Assembly: GCA_964035545.1 (NCBI GenBank)
Contig: OZ037771.1
Coordinates: 1,736,001-1,800,000, forward strand
Reading direction: 5' to 3'
DNA: 64,000 nt
Source: Bugula neritina
Taxonomy: Eukaryota; Bryozoa; Gymnolaemata; Cheilostomatida; Bugulidae
In this document: piece by piece, positions 37,504 to 49,500 of the stretch
How positions within the stretch are numbered: position 1 is the stretch's first letter
How the letters are laid out: each line of letters opens with the position of its first letter
Position numbers and translations under genes: made by a program
The notes under the pieces: model-generated
Seen by the model: the letters and a program-made list of their open reading frames with translations, nothing else
Database searches by the model: none
What the model was told of the DNA's origin: nothing

Positions 37504-38797
37504 AAAAAGATAGCTAGATAAAAAAGTTTTTAAATTAAAAAGCCATCATAAAACAGTATGAAAAGTTTACACAATGAAATGGTAAGCATTTTAAAATATA
37601 TACAAGTTGTGCCTTAAAATGGTTTGTAATTTACTCTCTTACCCAAAACTAATACATGAAGCTGTAGCTAATATATGTCCAAATAAACAGCATACTCTAG
37701 GAGAGAATTGGCTAATCTACAATAAATGTTCAATAAAGATTTTAAAAGTTCCGAATTCAGTTATTGTGTAGCATAAATGTAAGTGAGAATACTAATTATA
37801 TGCCTTTATGGCCTATATTTATTCAAAGTGAGAGTTGTGCTTCATTAAAATACAGAAACCCAATGCCTTAATGGAGATAGATGGCAAGTTGAATGTAATT
37901 AAACTCTTTGTACTAATAAATTGCTAACTTTTAATTGCATACGCAGCTAGTAATGTAGAATAAAGATTGATATCAGATTATCTTTCAAGATGATTGCATT
38001 GCACTCACCCAAGTCAGTTAAAAAGTTCTACTTTAATCTGAATAGAGAGTTAAAACAAGTTCTACTGACTCAAATAATGTTTTCTGCAGTGTGCATTGAT
38101 CTCTACTAAGTGTGACAGTGAGCTAGTCTTATAACTGGATTGTATAAACTTGAATGCCTTTAATAAATTTGAGCTTTATATACCAGAAAAACTTCAGCAA
38201 CAAAATCAAATTCTGCATTATATACACAGTAGTTAAATATAAAGCGCCTTTGACAAAAAAGCTGACACTGCAATGATGAGATGGGTATCTAAACCCTATT
38301 ATTTACAATTTTTTTTGAGATAAAATTAATGATTTTTACAGTGAAGGAAGGCAAAACAAATAGTGTGTAGCTACAATATTCAAATACCAGGTGAGCAGTG
38401 GGTGTTGAAGACACAAATACATTGACAGTCCCAACTGGTATAATATACACTCATATTACATGTACCATTTGACACCACTTATTCCTACCATTACATATGA
38501 GTAAATTGTAATGTTTTACCCATGAGAACACCTTTTAAGCTCTTTTATTTAATAAATTTAAAACCTTACCAGACGTCCAACAAGGAATGCAGATATAACT
38601 TTTGAGAATTCAAATGCTGAGAATACAATTCCTATTTCTGTGTCACTAACACCTTTTCTCTTTGCTTCGGGAGGGAAGAAAGGAATTAAAAATGTGTCTG
38701 TAGTCATTGCCATAAACTGTACAGATAGAACCACAAATGTAAGAGTTCTATCTTTCCACAGAGAGTTTATGGATGGAAGCCGTAAATATTTATCCAT
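33733..38797 (-). CDS. SLC18B1-like MFS transporter, copy C
   Basis: Eleven exons: 38797-38570, 37716-37643, 37432-37288, 36961-36893, 36541-36454, 36330-36191, 35687-35592, 35366-35263, 35013-34918, 34378-34207, 33954-33733. They sum to 1434 nt, 477 residues, with exon lengths identical to copy B except the last (222 nt). TM1 keeps DTFLIPFFPP. Exon 6 encodes HHLLVIPGILVLLVHCT, and exon 10 TENLNFPWMLSVLAFIEL. The tail has SERSKLI and a short extra GLKHS end. It resembles B in exons 1-5 but A in part of exon 10, a mosaic pattern. Expected function as for copy B: proton-coupled vesicular amine or polyamine transport (inferred from family only). Confidence 0.88.
34144..34190 (-). repeat. Duplicate of exon 10 end plus donor, copy C
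   Basis: Immediately downstream of copy C exon 10 (donor at 34206), the minus strand repeats a shortened exon 10 terminus: tggatgttgaatggcatccg, then ttgaaatagtcatg|gtaatt. It resembles copy A's exon 10 end more than copy C's own. It lacks an acceptor, so it is a dead exon-end duplicate with a usable donor. Confidence 0.75.
36785..36830 (+). mobile_element. tRNA-related fragment (SINE remnant?)
   Basis: The sequence ctcgggtttaaatcccag resembles a tRNA T-arm/box B (GGTTYRAATCC). No box A or acceptor stem is visible at the right spacing, so it is at best a SINE or tRNA fragment in intron 4 of copy C. Confidence 0.3.
37122..37287 (-). repeat. 20-bp donor-bearing minisatellite, copy C intron 3
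   Basis: About eight units of the same 20-mer abut exon 3. Distal units are more degenerate (ttcactatgattgtcatata), proximal ones are near-perfect. Confidence 0.9.
37437..37502. repeat. (AT)n microsatellite at exon 3 acceptor, copy C
   Basis: Same position and structure as in copies A and B: AT repeat directly upstream of ttacag on the minus strand. Confidence 0.95.
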
Positions 38798-40440
38798 TGA
38801 TGATACAAATGCCGGCAGCTGATCAATGTTTTCAGAGCTTCATAAGCTTTTTTATCTGTCCCCAACAGTCTTCTTGTCATAAATAAGGTGTGTACTACCT
38901 ACACTAAAACCTCATTCCTATAATGTTTCAACTACTGATTGATCTAGTTTGACTACATATCCAACAAAACAATATTATCTTTAATAAATTCTCAGTTGAT
39001 TTTGATCTCAATGTAATCCTGCTTATCTAGAGGTGTAACAATTCTGCTAAACTATTTGTTTAATAAATAAATTTCAAAAAAATACTAACATTCGTATATT
39101 TCAAAGCATGAAAATATCAGGATTTCCAATTCAAACCGTTTAGCAACCTTCCTTTTAATGACAGCATAATTTGATTAGTTTTAGTAAAAGAAAGTACCAC
39201 AAGCTATTTCTCCAGTTGTCAATCTCTTCTTTCAGGATTGATTTGCAAGACATAAAGCGAGTTGATTCGTGCTTGCCACTTGAAGTAGAATGAAATTATA
39301 TTTACACCAACAATCAACATGCTACGACTTGTAGCTGTGTGGTTCCACTTGACTTCTTTTAAGCTTTAAAGTTAGCTTCATATTATAGGTGATGATATAT
39401 TAATTCACAACTACGTCATATTGTTAAAAGAAGCGCTGATGCGTACATTAATTATGCAGCATTAAATAATTCACAAATATCTTGACTATCAGCTAAATAC
39501 AGCTTTGAGGTGGTATGTCCAAGCGTAGTGGTTTTATAATATATTATGTACATTAATGTCTTGAAATATAATTTATGTGTTGAAAAACTCCCAATTGCCC
39601 TGCAAATGCCGTTTCTGTAGCTGCACCTAGTTCAATTAACCATGTCTAAGGGAAAAAGCAGCCCAACCTGCAAGATTTATAAGTTTTCAACTCTTATAAC
39701 ATTATTTATTGTAAAACACATTGCATTTACAGTGTTAAATATTCAACAGCTTTTTAGTTATCGCTACCTTTAATAATATTGTGCTGTTTTATTTGCTACA
39801 TTTCCAGAGCAAATATGTGTTATAAATGAATCATTAAGTTGTAAGATGAGTTCCCATTGAACAGCATTTTATCAATTCTGAGCTTCATGACTGATTAGCA
39901 AAAAGATATTAGCATCTAGAAGGCTTGCATGATAATTGCGTTATCTAAGGCTAGGGGATTTTTAGCTGTAGACTATTTAAAATGTAAAATAAATTTAAAT
40001 TAAACAGTTTGCTTTCAAAGAGAGGCTTGTAAAAGCATATTATTGCAACATAGTCAAAGTTCGTCAAATGAAAAGTTCATTTGATGACATTGAATACCTG
40101 AGAATTAGGATTGATGTTTAAAGCAGTTGCATTTTGAGTTGAAGTTTCAAAACAATGATAAAGTATATAAACTAAGCCAAAACAACATTTTGTTTTTTTC
40201 CCTACTACAATAACGTTGTATTAGGCATCAGCTTTAAATAATTTTTAAATAAGCACTATATAATGTAGTTTAATTATTAAAGTGTATCACAATGACAGAA
40301 AGGGCATTGTTTTGAGTGTTCCCATTAGTTTATTGTAAAACTAGACTAACTGCAGTATTATGGAATGGGTAATGAATACTAACATATTAACAAAAAATAA
40401 ATGTCTAATTTTTCTGCATATTTTACCAAATAAAAATTAT
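38798..40440. other. Intergenic DNA between copy C and the ERG gene
   Basis: It contains the minus-strand 5' flank of copy C; about 39120-39240 is weakly similar to the copy B flank. No exon or RNA gene is recognised. Confidence 0.5.
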
Positions 40441-40446
40441 TTTATT
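40441..40446 (-). terminator. Candidate polyadenylation signal of the ERG gene
   Basis: AATAAA on the minus strand about 70 nt after the ERG stop codon. The position fits a short 3' UTR; no cleavage evidence is available. Confidence 0.45.
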
Positions 40447-40514
40447 TGTCTAAGAAAAGGTCTATTTGTAGCACATGGAAAAAAATAAAAGGAAAAGAAT
40501 CAAAAACATAAATT

Positions 40515-43500
40515 TCAAACGCAGCCTGACTGTTGAACTTGTTCATCATATGGCTGATCTAACAACTGAAATATAAGTCTAACGTTTGTGTCCCAAAACT
40601 CTTCAACTTTGTTTATTCTGGTAAAACAATCGTCTATTCTGGCTGAGATGTTGCACAAGTGTTGTTTTTCCTTTTCTATAGCTTCTTGTGACGTCTGCGT
40701 AAGTTGGCAATGACCATCTGCTGCAGCTGATTCTTCAAAATCTGTCTGTTTCTGTAGTCTGGAGGTCAACTGCATCACCTGAAGATAATTTGCGTAAATT
40801 TAGCTGAACCAAACAGGTAGATATTGAAGTAGAAGCAGACTTAATTTTTGCTCTGGTAATAGATAGCTACTGCATGCAAAAGTGCCTGCGCTGTGAACTA
40901 AAGCCCTAACTAAAACTCAAAACTATAGGCTAAATGAAGCCTCTTACTTTTTTGCATTAAACATATTGCAAGAAAACAGGGTTAGTGAATTATATATATG
41001 CAATTCAAAACTCAAGACATTGTAATGCAATTTAATTACTTTTTGTTCTTCAAAAATTAATAATTTCGGCAATGTTTTTCCCAAAAACTTGCTGTTCTGT
41101 GCCTACCTTATAAATAAAATTTACAGGTAGAGCCTAATGACAGATATATAGGTCAAATTATTTTTGAATGTGCCTTTATTCCAAAAGAAATTAATCACTT
41201 CAAATTGACTAATACAAGCAGTTTGAGGTGTTTCAGCTTGTCTGCAAATCTGAGTGACAGGAGATAGTTGATTACTGCAGTAGAGGATTACTTGGCTAGC
41301 TCTCTGACTAGTCATAACTGACCAACTGACCGACTGACTGACTGACTGACTGACTGATCAACTGATCAACTGACCGACTGACTGACTGACTGACTGACTG
41401 ACCAACTGACTGACTGACTTATTTGCTGACTGACTGATTACTGAGTGACTGACTGACTGCCTGACTTATTTACTGACTGACTGACTGACTGACTGACTGA
41501 CTGACTGACTGACTGACTGACTGACTCACTGACTGACTCACTGATCAACTGACCAACTGACCAACTGACCGACTGACCAACTGACTGACTGGCTGACTGA
41601 CTTATTTACTGACTGACTGACTGACTGGCTGGCTGACTGACTTATTTACTGACTGACTGACTGACTGACTGCCTGACTCATTGAGTGACTGACTGACTGA
41701 TCAACTGACCGACTGACTGACTAACTGACTGACTGACTGACTGACTGACTGACTGACTGACTGACTGACTGACTGACTGACTGACTGACTGCCTGACATA
41801 TTTACTGACTGACTGAATTATTTACTGATGACTAACAGACTAGCTACTTACATGTTTAAAAGTTGTCTTTTCTTCACCTTCAGCTTCTTCATCCAGCTGC
41901 TCATTAGGAAGTGGAGTTTCTATCTTTACTTTCTTCAGTACTTTAGTCTCGGCTGCAACAAATCATTCATTCAGTAATAAAGTAAAATCTATAAATTCCC
42001 AACTGTTTAACAACAGGATTTCCATTTTGGTAATACAATATCTAACACACGCTTAATGACGGGTGCTTTCTAAATTATATTCTATAAAAAGAGTTACTAA
42101 AGTCGTTATCAAAACTATTGCTTATAGAATGTATTTTTATATTGTTTTAGTAATTTTGTTTAAGTGAATATAATAAAAGTGTCACCTTAAACATTGCGAA
42201 TTCCCCTGTAATGCTTTAGTGGCCAATAAAAGAAGCATTCTTTAGGTAAATAAGGGTGTATTTTCAATGACAGTGGTTAGAGGTATATAACTCTATTGAA
42301 AAAGCTTGAGATATAGCTTACAATTCCTGCGATTGTGGGGTTTGGGTGGATCATGAAGGCTCCACACTCCATGTCCAGATGGAGTGAGTTCTAATATTGT
42401 GGAACTCTGAGGCGCATCCATAACTTCACTTTTGCGGGAGGCGACTGAAAATCTTCTAGTTAAGCTTTCGTCGTCTGAAAAAAATATTATTCATGCAAAA
42501 TAATAACACATAATATGAGCAATTCTGGGGTTTAATGAATATTTTTAGTATAGAGTATGAGTTATGAAATACGCCTACTTCAAGCTTAAGATCTCAGCTA
42601 AAACTTTTCCATCACCTGATATAACTACACTGCAATACACTGTAATACACTGCACTACACTGTAATACACTGCATTGCTCTGCACTGTTTTTCTGCTAAA
42701 AAATATAAAACGCTTTTGTGAGTTTGATGCTATATTGATTACAAGGCTTTAAAAAAGTTTTACAGTATATGGTGCTATTGTGAAGCACACCACACATAAA
42801 AATTAACCTTATTTTTTCATAAATTGGTTTCTGGCTCTCACCACAAGAATACTGGGCATACTGAACCATCAACACAATCTGAAACCTGCACAAGAATATG
42901 CAAAAACAAAGATTCATTAAAAGATACACCAGCAAAGACATAATGCACCTATAACCCAAGAAGGAGAAGATCAAACACAATATCTACCGCTAGTGTGGGG
43001 TAAACTGCTATTCAACAGGAAGTCTCCTTTGCACTGCATCTTGGGTCTCCTTTGTCTAATCAGCTTGAGTGTTTCTTCATCCATTGCTTGAGGTGTTACC
43101 AATGTTTTATATTCGCCCTGTAAATAAAAATAAAAAATTTAAGCAATAAAGATATGTTTATTAGCAAACCCTATTTACAGATCACACTACTTATTAGTAA
43201 AGTTAATGTAGCTGCAAGTAAATATAATATTAAGATATGTCTATCCGGGCAGCTCGGTGATTCATTAATTGTAGCACCCACATAGTTTTCTACAAAAATG
43301 TGGCATTAGTGTCGTTTTTTTTGCCGAGGTTATTTATTGCAGATACGGTAGCGTGGGTTTTCATTACCCACCTGTCTAGATGATTACTAACAACCTTGTC
43401 AATATTAATGAACACCAGATTTAAATGCTTCAGTGAATATGTCAAAAGGGATAATGTTTGAGAATCATTAGAGGTCTAGGAATTTCATAAAATTTGGAAC

Positions 43501-46500
43501 CAACCAGACCATGGAGCTGATCTGGTATGTGGAGGAGTAAAAGGGTCTTGTGGAATTTCAACATTTCACATGCATTAACTAGGTCACTAGCCTGAGGGCC
43601 TGACATTGTGATAATTGGTAAGCATACTTCAAAAATAGTGATTGCCTGAAAGTTAACTGGGTCTGATAACGAAACAACTAGAAAAAAACAGTAAAATCCA
43701 ATACTAAAAAGTACTAAAAAGCTGAAATAAATGCATATGATCAACCTTAGAAAAGAGTTATATTCATAGAAATTCGAGGCTGCATATAAGTATGTAGACT
43801 TGAAACAATATATTGTGAAAAAAGCTCAGTGAATCAACAAATAGTTCTGCAAAAAAATTTCTTCTTAGTGTAGCCTATAGTAGGACTAAGTTGATGGTGG
43901 AAGACTACACTAGTTTAAGGTGTGACATGACTAATAATGGTTGTAAGGAGTCATCAATGATCAATTAGAGCTTCAATTCAGTTTAAGACTCTAGTGCATT
44001 GTAAGTGGAAAATATTCCAATTTTTATTATAAGGGCAATCACCAATTTCCAACCAACGAACACATTTGTGCAAATATTTTCCTGTGCAAATGCATTACAT
44101 AATAGCTGATTAAGTTCTAACTTGGTGGGTTAGTTCTAGTATATGCATGTGTAGCCCTAGCTTTTAGTAGATTTTAGCTGTAAAACTAGTTTATGATTAA
44201 ATAAAGCATTGTTTTAATATTATACTAGACTTCTCTGTGTAAGCTTCACTACATATTAAATTGCTGAGAGTGTTACATGTTGCGACAACAAGAAAATGTA
44301 TGTATAGTGTATTTACAACACTGACATCTAATTGTCAACACAGTTTTTTTAAAACTTGAATATTTTTGTTAAAAATATTTGAAAATACTTGAGATAAAAC
44401 TGCTATCAACAATTTTTGTAGAATGTTCCATTTTACTTCAAAAATGTTTTTTAAAGAATGATATTGATGTAAATAGCGACTATTCATTGCAATTATATTA
44501 CAAACGAGGAGTTACCTTACCTCCTTATATGTCTAAAACAGTATTGGAATTTTTAAACAAGTAGTTGCTCAATATATAATTTAAAATATGATTATGCTAC
44601 CAAAATAAGAACATACTTCTGCATATATACATAGGTACTGCAGCCTCAAATTATAGTAAAAATAATTATTGATTTATTAATTAACAAACTCAATTATAAT
44701 GATTATTTACTGCTTGATGAAAGTTATATACTATTTACCTATAATAATTAAGTGTTTTTAGATCTATGCAATTTATACAAAATATTATGCTCAAATATTA
44801 TATACCGTAGGTACTATTTATAGGTAATGAGACGTAGGTGCTATTTATAGATAATGAGACGTAGGTGCTATTTATAGATAATGAGACGTAGGTACTATTT
44901 ATAGATAATGAGACGTAGGTACTATTTATAGGTAATGAGACGTAGGTACTATTTATAGATAATGAGACGTAGGTACTATTTATAGATAATGAGACGTAAG
45001 TGCTATTTATAGATAATGAGACGTAGGTACTATTTATAGGTAATGAGACGTAAGTGCTATTAAATAACGAGACGTACCATTTTTAGGTTGAAGGTCAAGC
45101 TAAACCTCTTTTTGAAGTTTTCAGTGAATTCAGGATACATGTCGAATATGTCCTTTAAATCGTAGGCATCTATCTTATTCATGTCACAGAAAGTAAGGGC
45201 GTGGACGTTATAATTAGACTTGACCACCTTTTCTAAGTCGTCAACCGACAATCCAAATATGTCTCCACGGCCTAGTAATGTAGAGTATATTGTGTTATAC
45301 ATGAAATATAGTCTGTTATTTATACAGGCATGGTTATATATTATTAGACTATAACACAGAATTCTACAAACAGAATTGGTTATTAACTTCTGATTAAAAG
45401 TAACAATCAGAGTACAAATTTGCGGACTCTATGTAGATGTACCGAGTATAGCCATGCAGACATCATCTTTAAGTATCTCTATAGAACCACGGGCTATGAA
45501 ATAGATTGAGGTGACGAGGTCTCCCAGATGCATGAGATTATCACCGGGAGGTGCATGAGCGGTAGCAAACCTCAACGACAACGCTCTGCAACGTATACAA
45601 ACTTGTAAAGATATCTTAAAATATTTGATTCTAAAATTTATGGAAAGTTGTCTGATTTTTAGTTTTAAGATGGCCATTACTCTTGCACGCAATGTCTGAA
45701 GTAAATAATGAAAAACGGCACAAATTTGACACAAATTGTTTTAATTTACCAACTAGGTGTCAGATTAGCAGACAACCCAACAACTAAAATTCAAAGGCAA
45801 CTTTTGCTTCAATAAATCTTTAAATTCTAACATCTTGAACAGCATTTAGCATCTAAAAATATTTTAAACTTGCTTATTACAGATGTTGAATAAACGATTT
45901 TTGTTAACAAAACGCAGCAAACAAATTTATATGCTGATTGATTGAACTAGACTTTTGTAAAAACACATGCTATTGCAAATTATTCACAAAGTTTGCTTTT
46001 CCAAATTTTCTCTGATGACTGAAAAAACATATTCAAAATATTACAAAAGTGCAACTATAAAATAAACTTTCAGAAAATTTAGACAATTTAAAGTACTGAC
46101 TCACCTGAGACAGCCAGGTGAAGCTCCTTTAAACGCCGGGTTGTTGTGTAACAAATTCTTGTTTAGGTGGAGACAAATATCAGCTTGAATCTGCTCAGGG
46201 AAACTTTTCAACACCTGAAATAATTAGCATATGTAAAAGAAATAGATGAATGGGAAATTCATTTGACTAATTTGCCCTAGCAGGAAATACATTTAATAAG
46301 TAAAAGTTTTAGTACATTGTAAAACTATAAAAAAATGATGGCAGCTTGAATTTTATTTAAGTTTCAAAATGGAATAGCTTAAAATAATGAATACAATAGT
46401 TTTGCACTTTAAATCTAATTATGATTTGCCATTATCTCTCTGATTGATTTACAGCATTATGTGAAGTTTTCCTTACTCACAGCAATAATAGGAGTTATCC

Positions 46501-49500
46501 TTACACCCAGCGATATTAAGAGTTGTCTTCACTCACACTAATGTGAAGAGTTGTACCCACTCACAGTAATATTAGTAGTTGTCCTTACTCACACTATTCA
46601 TGTCGATGCCGTTTGTGTCACTCCAAGAGTGAAAAAATGCGTCGTGCATTCTTTTAGACAGATTCTCCGGGATAACGTGAAAGGAAATGAAGTCTTTGAT
46701 GGATCTGGTTTTGGTCTGCATTTCCTCCGACCCCTGATACATTCTCATCATAATTGATGAGAAATTACCAAATATGACTGCAGACATCAATGCTGTAAGT
46801 AAACACAAGCAAAAAATCAAGAAATTCGTTGCTTGTAATAATTTTTTTATAAAAGATTTATATGAGAAAGCTCTGAGCATTCGCGCCCATAAAACGTTCA
46901 TTCCAATATTTATATTAAATTAGTATAGCCTTTTAAATAAATAAATTGTAAAACATGTAAAAGAATTATCATCTAGAAAATATATTATGCAATATAATTT
47001 AGTATTGTTGTTACTAATAGGAATTAATTTTTATCAAGCTGCACAATTCATGTATATTTAAATTATCATAGCACAATATTATAAAATGAGATTATGAAAT
47101 AGTATTACAAAATCGTATAACAATATTGTTAGCCAACTAAGCAATGGGTATATTTATAAAAAACGAGGTCACATCTGAATAGAACAGCACGGTTCTTAAC
47201 ATATTTTACAGCATTTTGTCAGCGGTGCTTAAAATAATTACAATAAGAAGTATTTAATGCTGAATAGTTTTAACGTTATATCACAAGATATTAGAAATCC
47301 CATAACTTCAAGTTTATTTTCACAGCTTGAAATCAATAAAATTATGTGAGTTCAGAAATCCAACTGAAGTGTTTATTGAGTTTATGAAAGATGATTATTC
47401 TGACTCTTGCAGTCAATATTTCCAACCCTTTTATATAATTGTCATAACACAATTTATTGTGTATAAAATATTATTTATTAATAATAATCTGCATGCTTCA
47501 AGTGTTATCTGCATGCGTAGTGAATGGTCAAGTGCTATCTACAGGCGACTGGTTTCCGATGCCAACACTTTATATACCTTTAGACCCACTTGTCATTATG
47601 ACAACAAACAAACTAAGTCTTTAGGTTTTAGGCTTTTGTATTTGAAGTGATTTTTATAAAGAGAGTTATATTTGTTATAGATGTTTCCTGACGCCATTGA
47701 ATCTGGAAAGCAGATTGATGCTTTCCAATTGACAAAATCTACTCATAAGTGCTTTTGTAAAAACTGCTGATGTTATCATATAATTCAAATAATATGATTA
47801 AGTAACTTGTTTTATTCATTTTTACAGTTTGCATTTAATGTGTGTCTGTTATAATAGCTAAAGTTTCAGCACTTGTTATAATACATTTTATTAAATAATG
47901 AAAAGTGCAACAAACCAGCAGAATGTTTTTAGTTTTAAAACTTGCTGTTCAAATTTATGATTGAAACCCACAACTCATCGCTATTTTTTGTAAACTTTTA
48001 CTAAACATAGAGCCCAATACAATAGCTCTTTTAATCAGATGGTAAATTTTACAGCATGATGCATTAGGTCAAAAATATTAATTCAAAACATGTCAATTTT
48101 GTGCCAAAAATTAGACAACTTTAGGAAAGCAACCAATAAAAACAGTTGTACGACCCTTTTACACATAGCAATATTTACTCTCTCTTATTGCAAAGAGTTA
48201 TTACTAACCTCCAATCATCATAGCAAAAAGAGAAAACAGCTTCTCGTTGTCTGTGTTTGGTGCAATATTCCCAAAGCCAATACTTGTTAGTGTTGTCATG
48301 GTGAAGTACATGGCCGTGACGTAACGCTCTTGTAAGTTCGGTCCGCTAGTTGTATCATTGGCTAAATATGGTTTGCCTACCGCAACTATAAAATATACAC
48401 AAATATAGCATAGCAGTTTGACATCATGCATATCTGACATAATAATATGATCAATCTAAGAATAAATACTGAAAACTAACCACTATAATTAATTTAAACC
48501 AGGTAATTAAATAATACATTTTACGATTTGCAAAAACTGATCGTGAGCTTAAAATAAATGACAAATTGGAATAAATACGTACATTAAAACTGGGAGTTCT
48601 TTTAAAATATAAAATTTATTTTTACAAATGACATTAGCTTTGTCACGTATAAGTGTGACTTGTGAATTATCAAAACAGTGAAGTTTACCTGCCAGTGCAT
48701 CCAACCAGCCTATTGGTGCATCCAGGTGTTTCCTCTCCATGTAGGCTATGATGTAGAAGATGCAGGCCAGCCAATGAGAGATGAGAGCAAAGGAAAGAAG
48801 CATCAGCAAGAGTGTGGCTGTAGCGTACTGTGAGTATTGATCAGCCCTCCTAGCTACCCTTAGCAGTCTCAGGAGTCGGACTAGCTTCAGTACACCCGTA
48901 ATAGTGAGTGTCTGTAGACAGGAACATAGGCTAGCATTAAAGTTATTGTATTTACATGCACACCCAAGTGGTTTATACAATAATTACAAAACAGGTAAAA
49001 TAAACCTGCAATGTACATGTCAATATATAATGTTATGTTTTCAACATTAATCTATTACTATATTCATACAACTATAACTTTATAATACAAATATTTTAAA
49101 ACATTTGTGAGCAGCACAATAATATTATTAAAAGTCTTTATAATTTAAAGCAAATTGGTTGCATAGAAAAGACTTGATATAATAATGCAAACTAACACAA
49201 AGCCTGTAAAATAAGCATGTTAGTGTTAAGCAGTTGTTAAAGAACACTGATATATTATCAAAATATTATATCTATTTTTCTCCATTTAGGAAAACTCGGA
49301 GAGGTTTGAGCCAGCATTATATCAAATTGTTTGGCATTGCCTAGAAAGATTTTATTTACTGTTACATAAAATTGTGAAAAGCTGAGTAGAGTGAATATAG
49401 CATGCCATAGCTAAAATGCAGCATAGATAATATTCTATTATCACCTATAAAGAGAGAGTTTAAAAATTCTAAACCAGTCAATACATAAAAAAGTTTTAGA

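Noticed and set aside
41330-41830. (GACT)n as a recombination or regulatory site
   Set aside because: It is a simple-sequence array with drift; nothing beyond slippage is needed to explain it.
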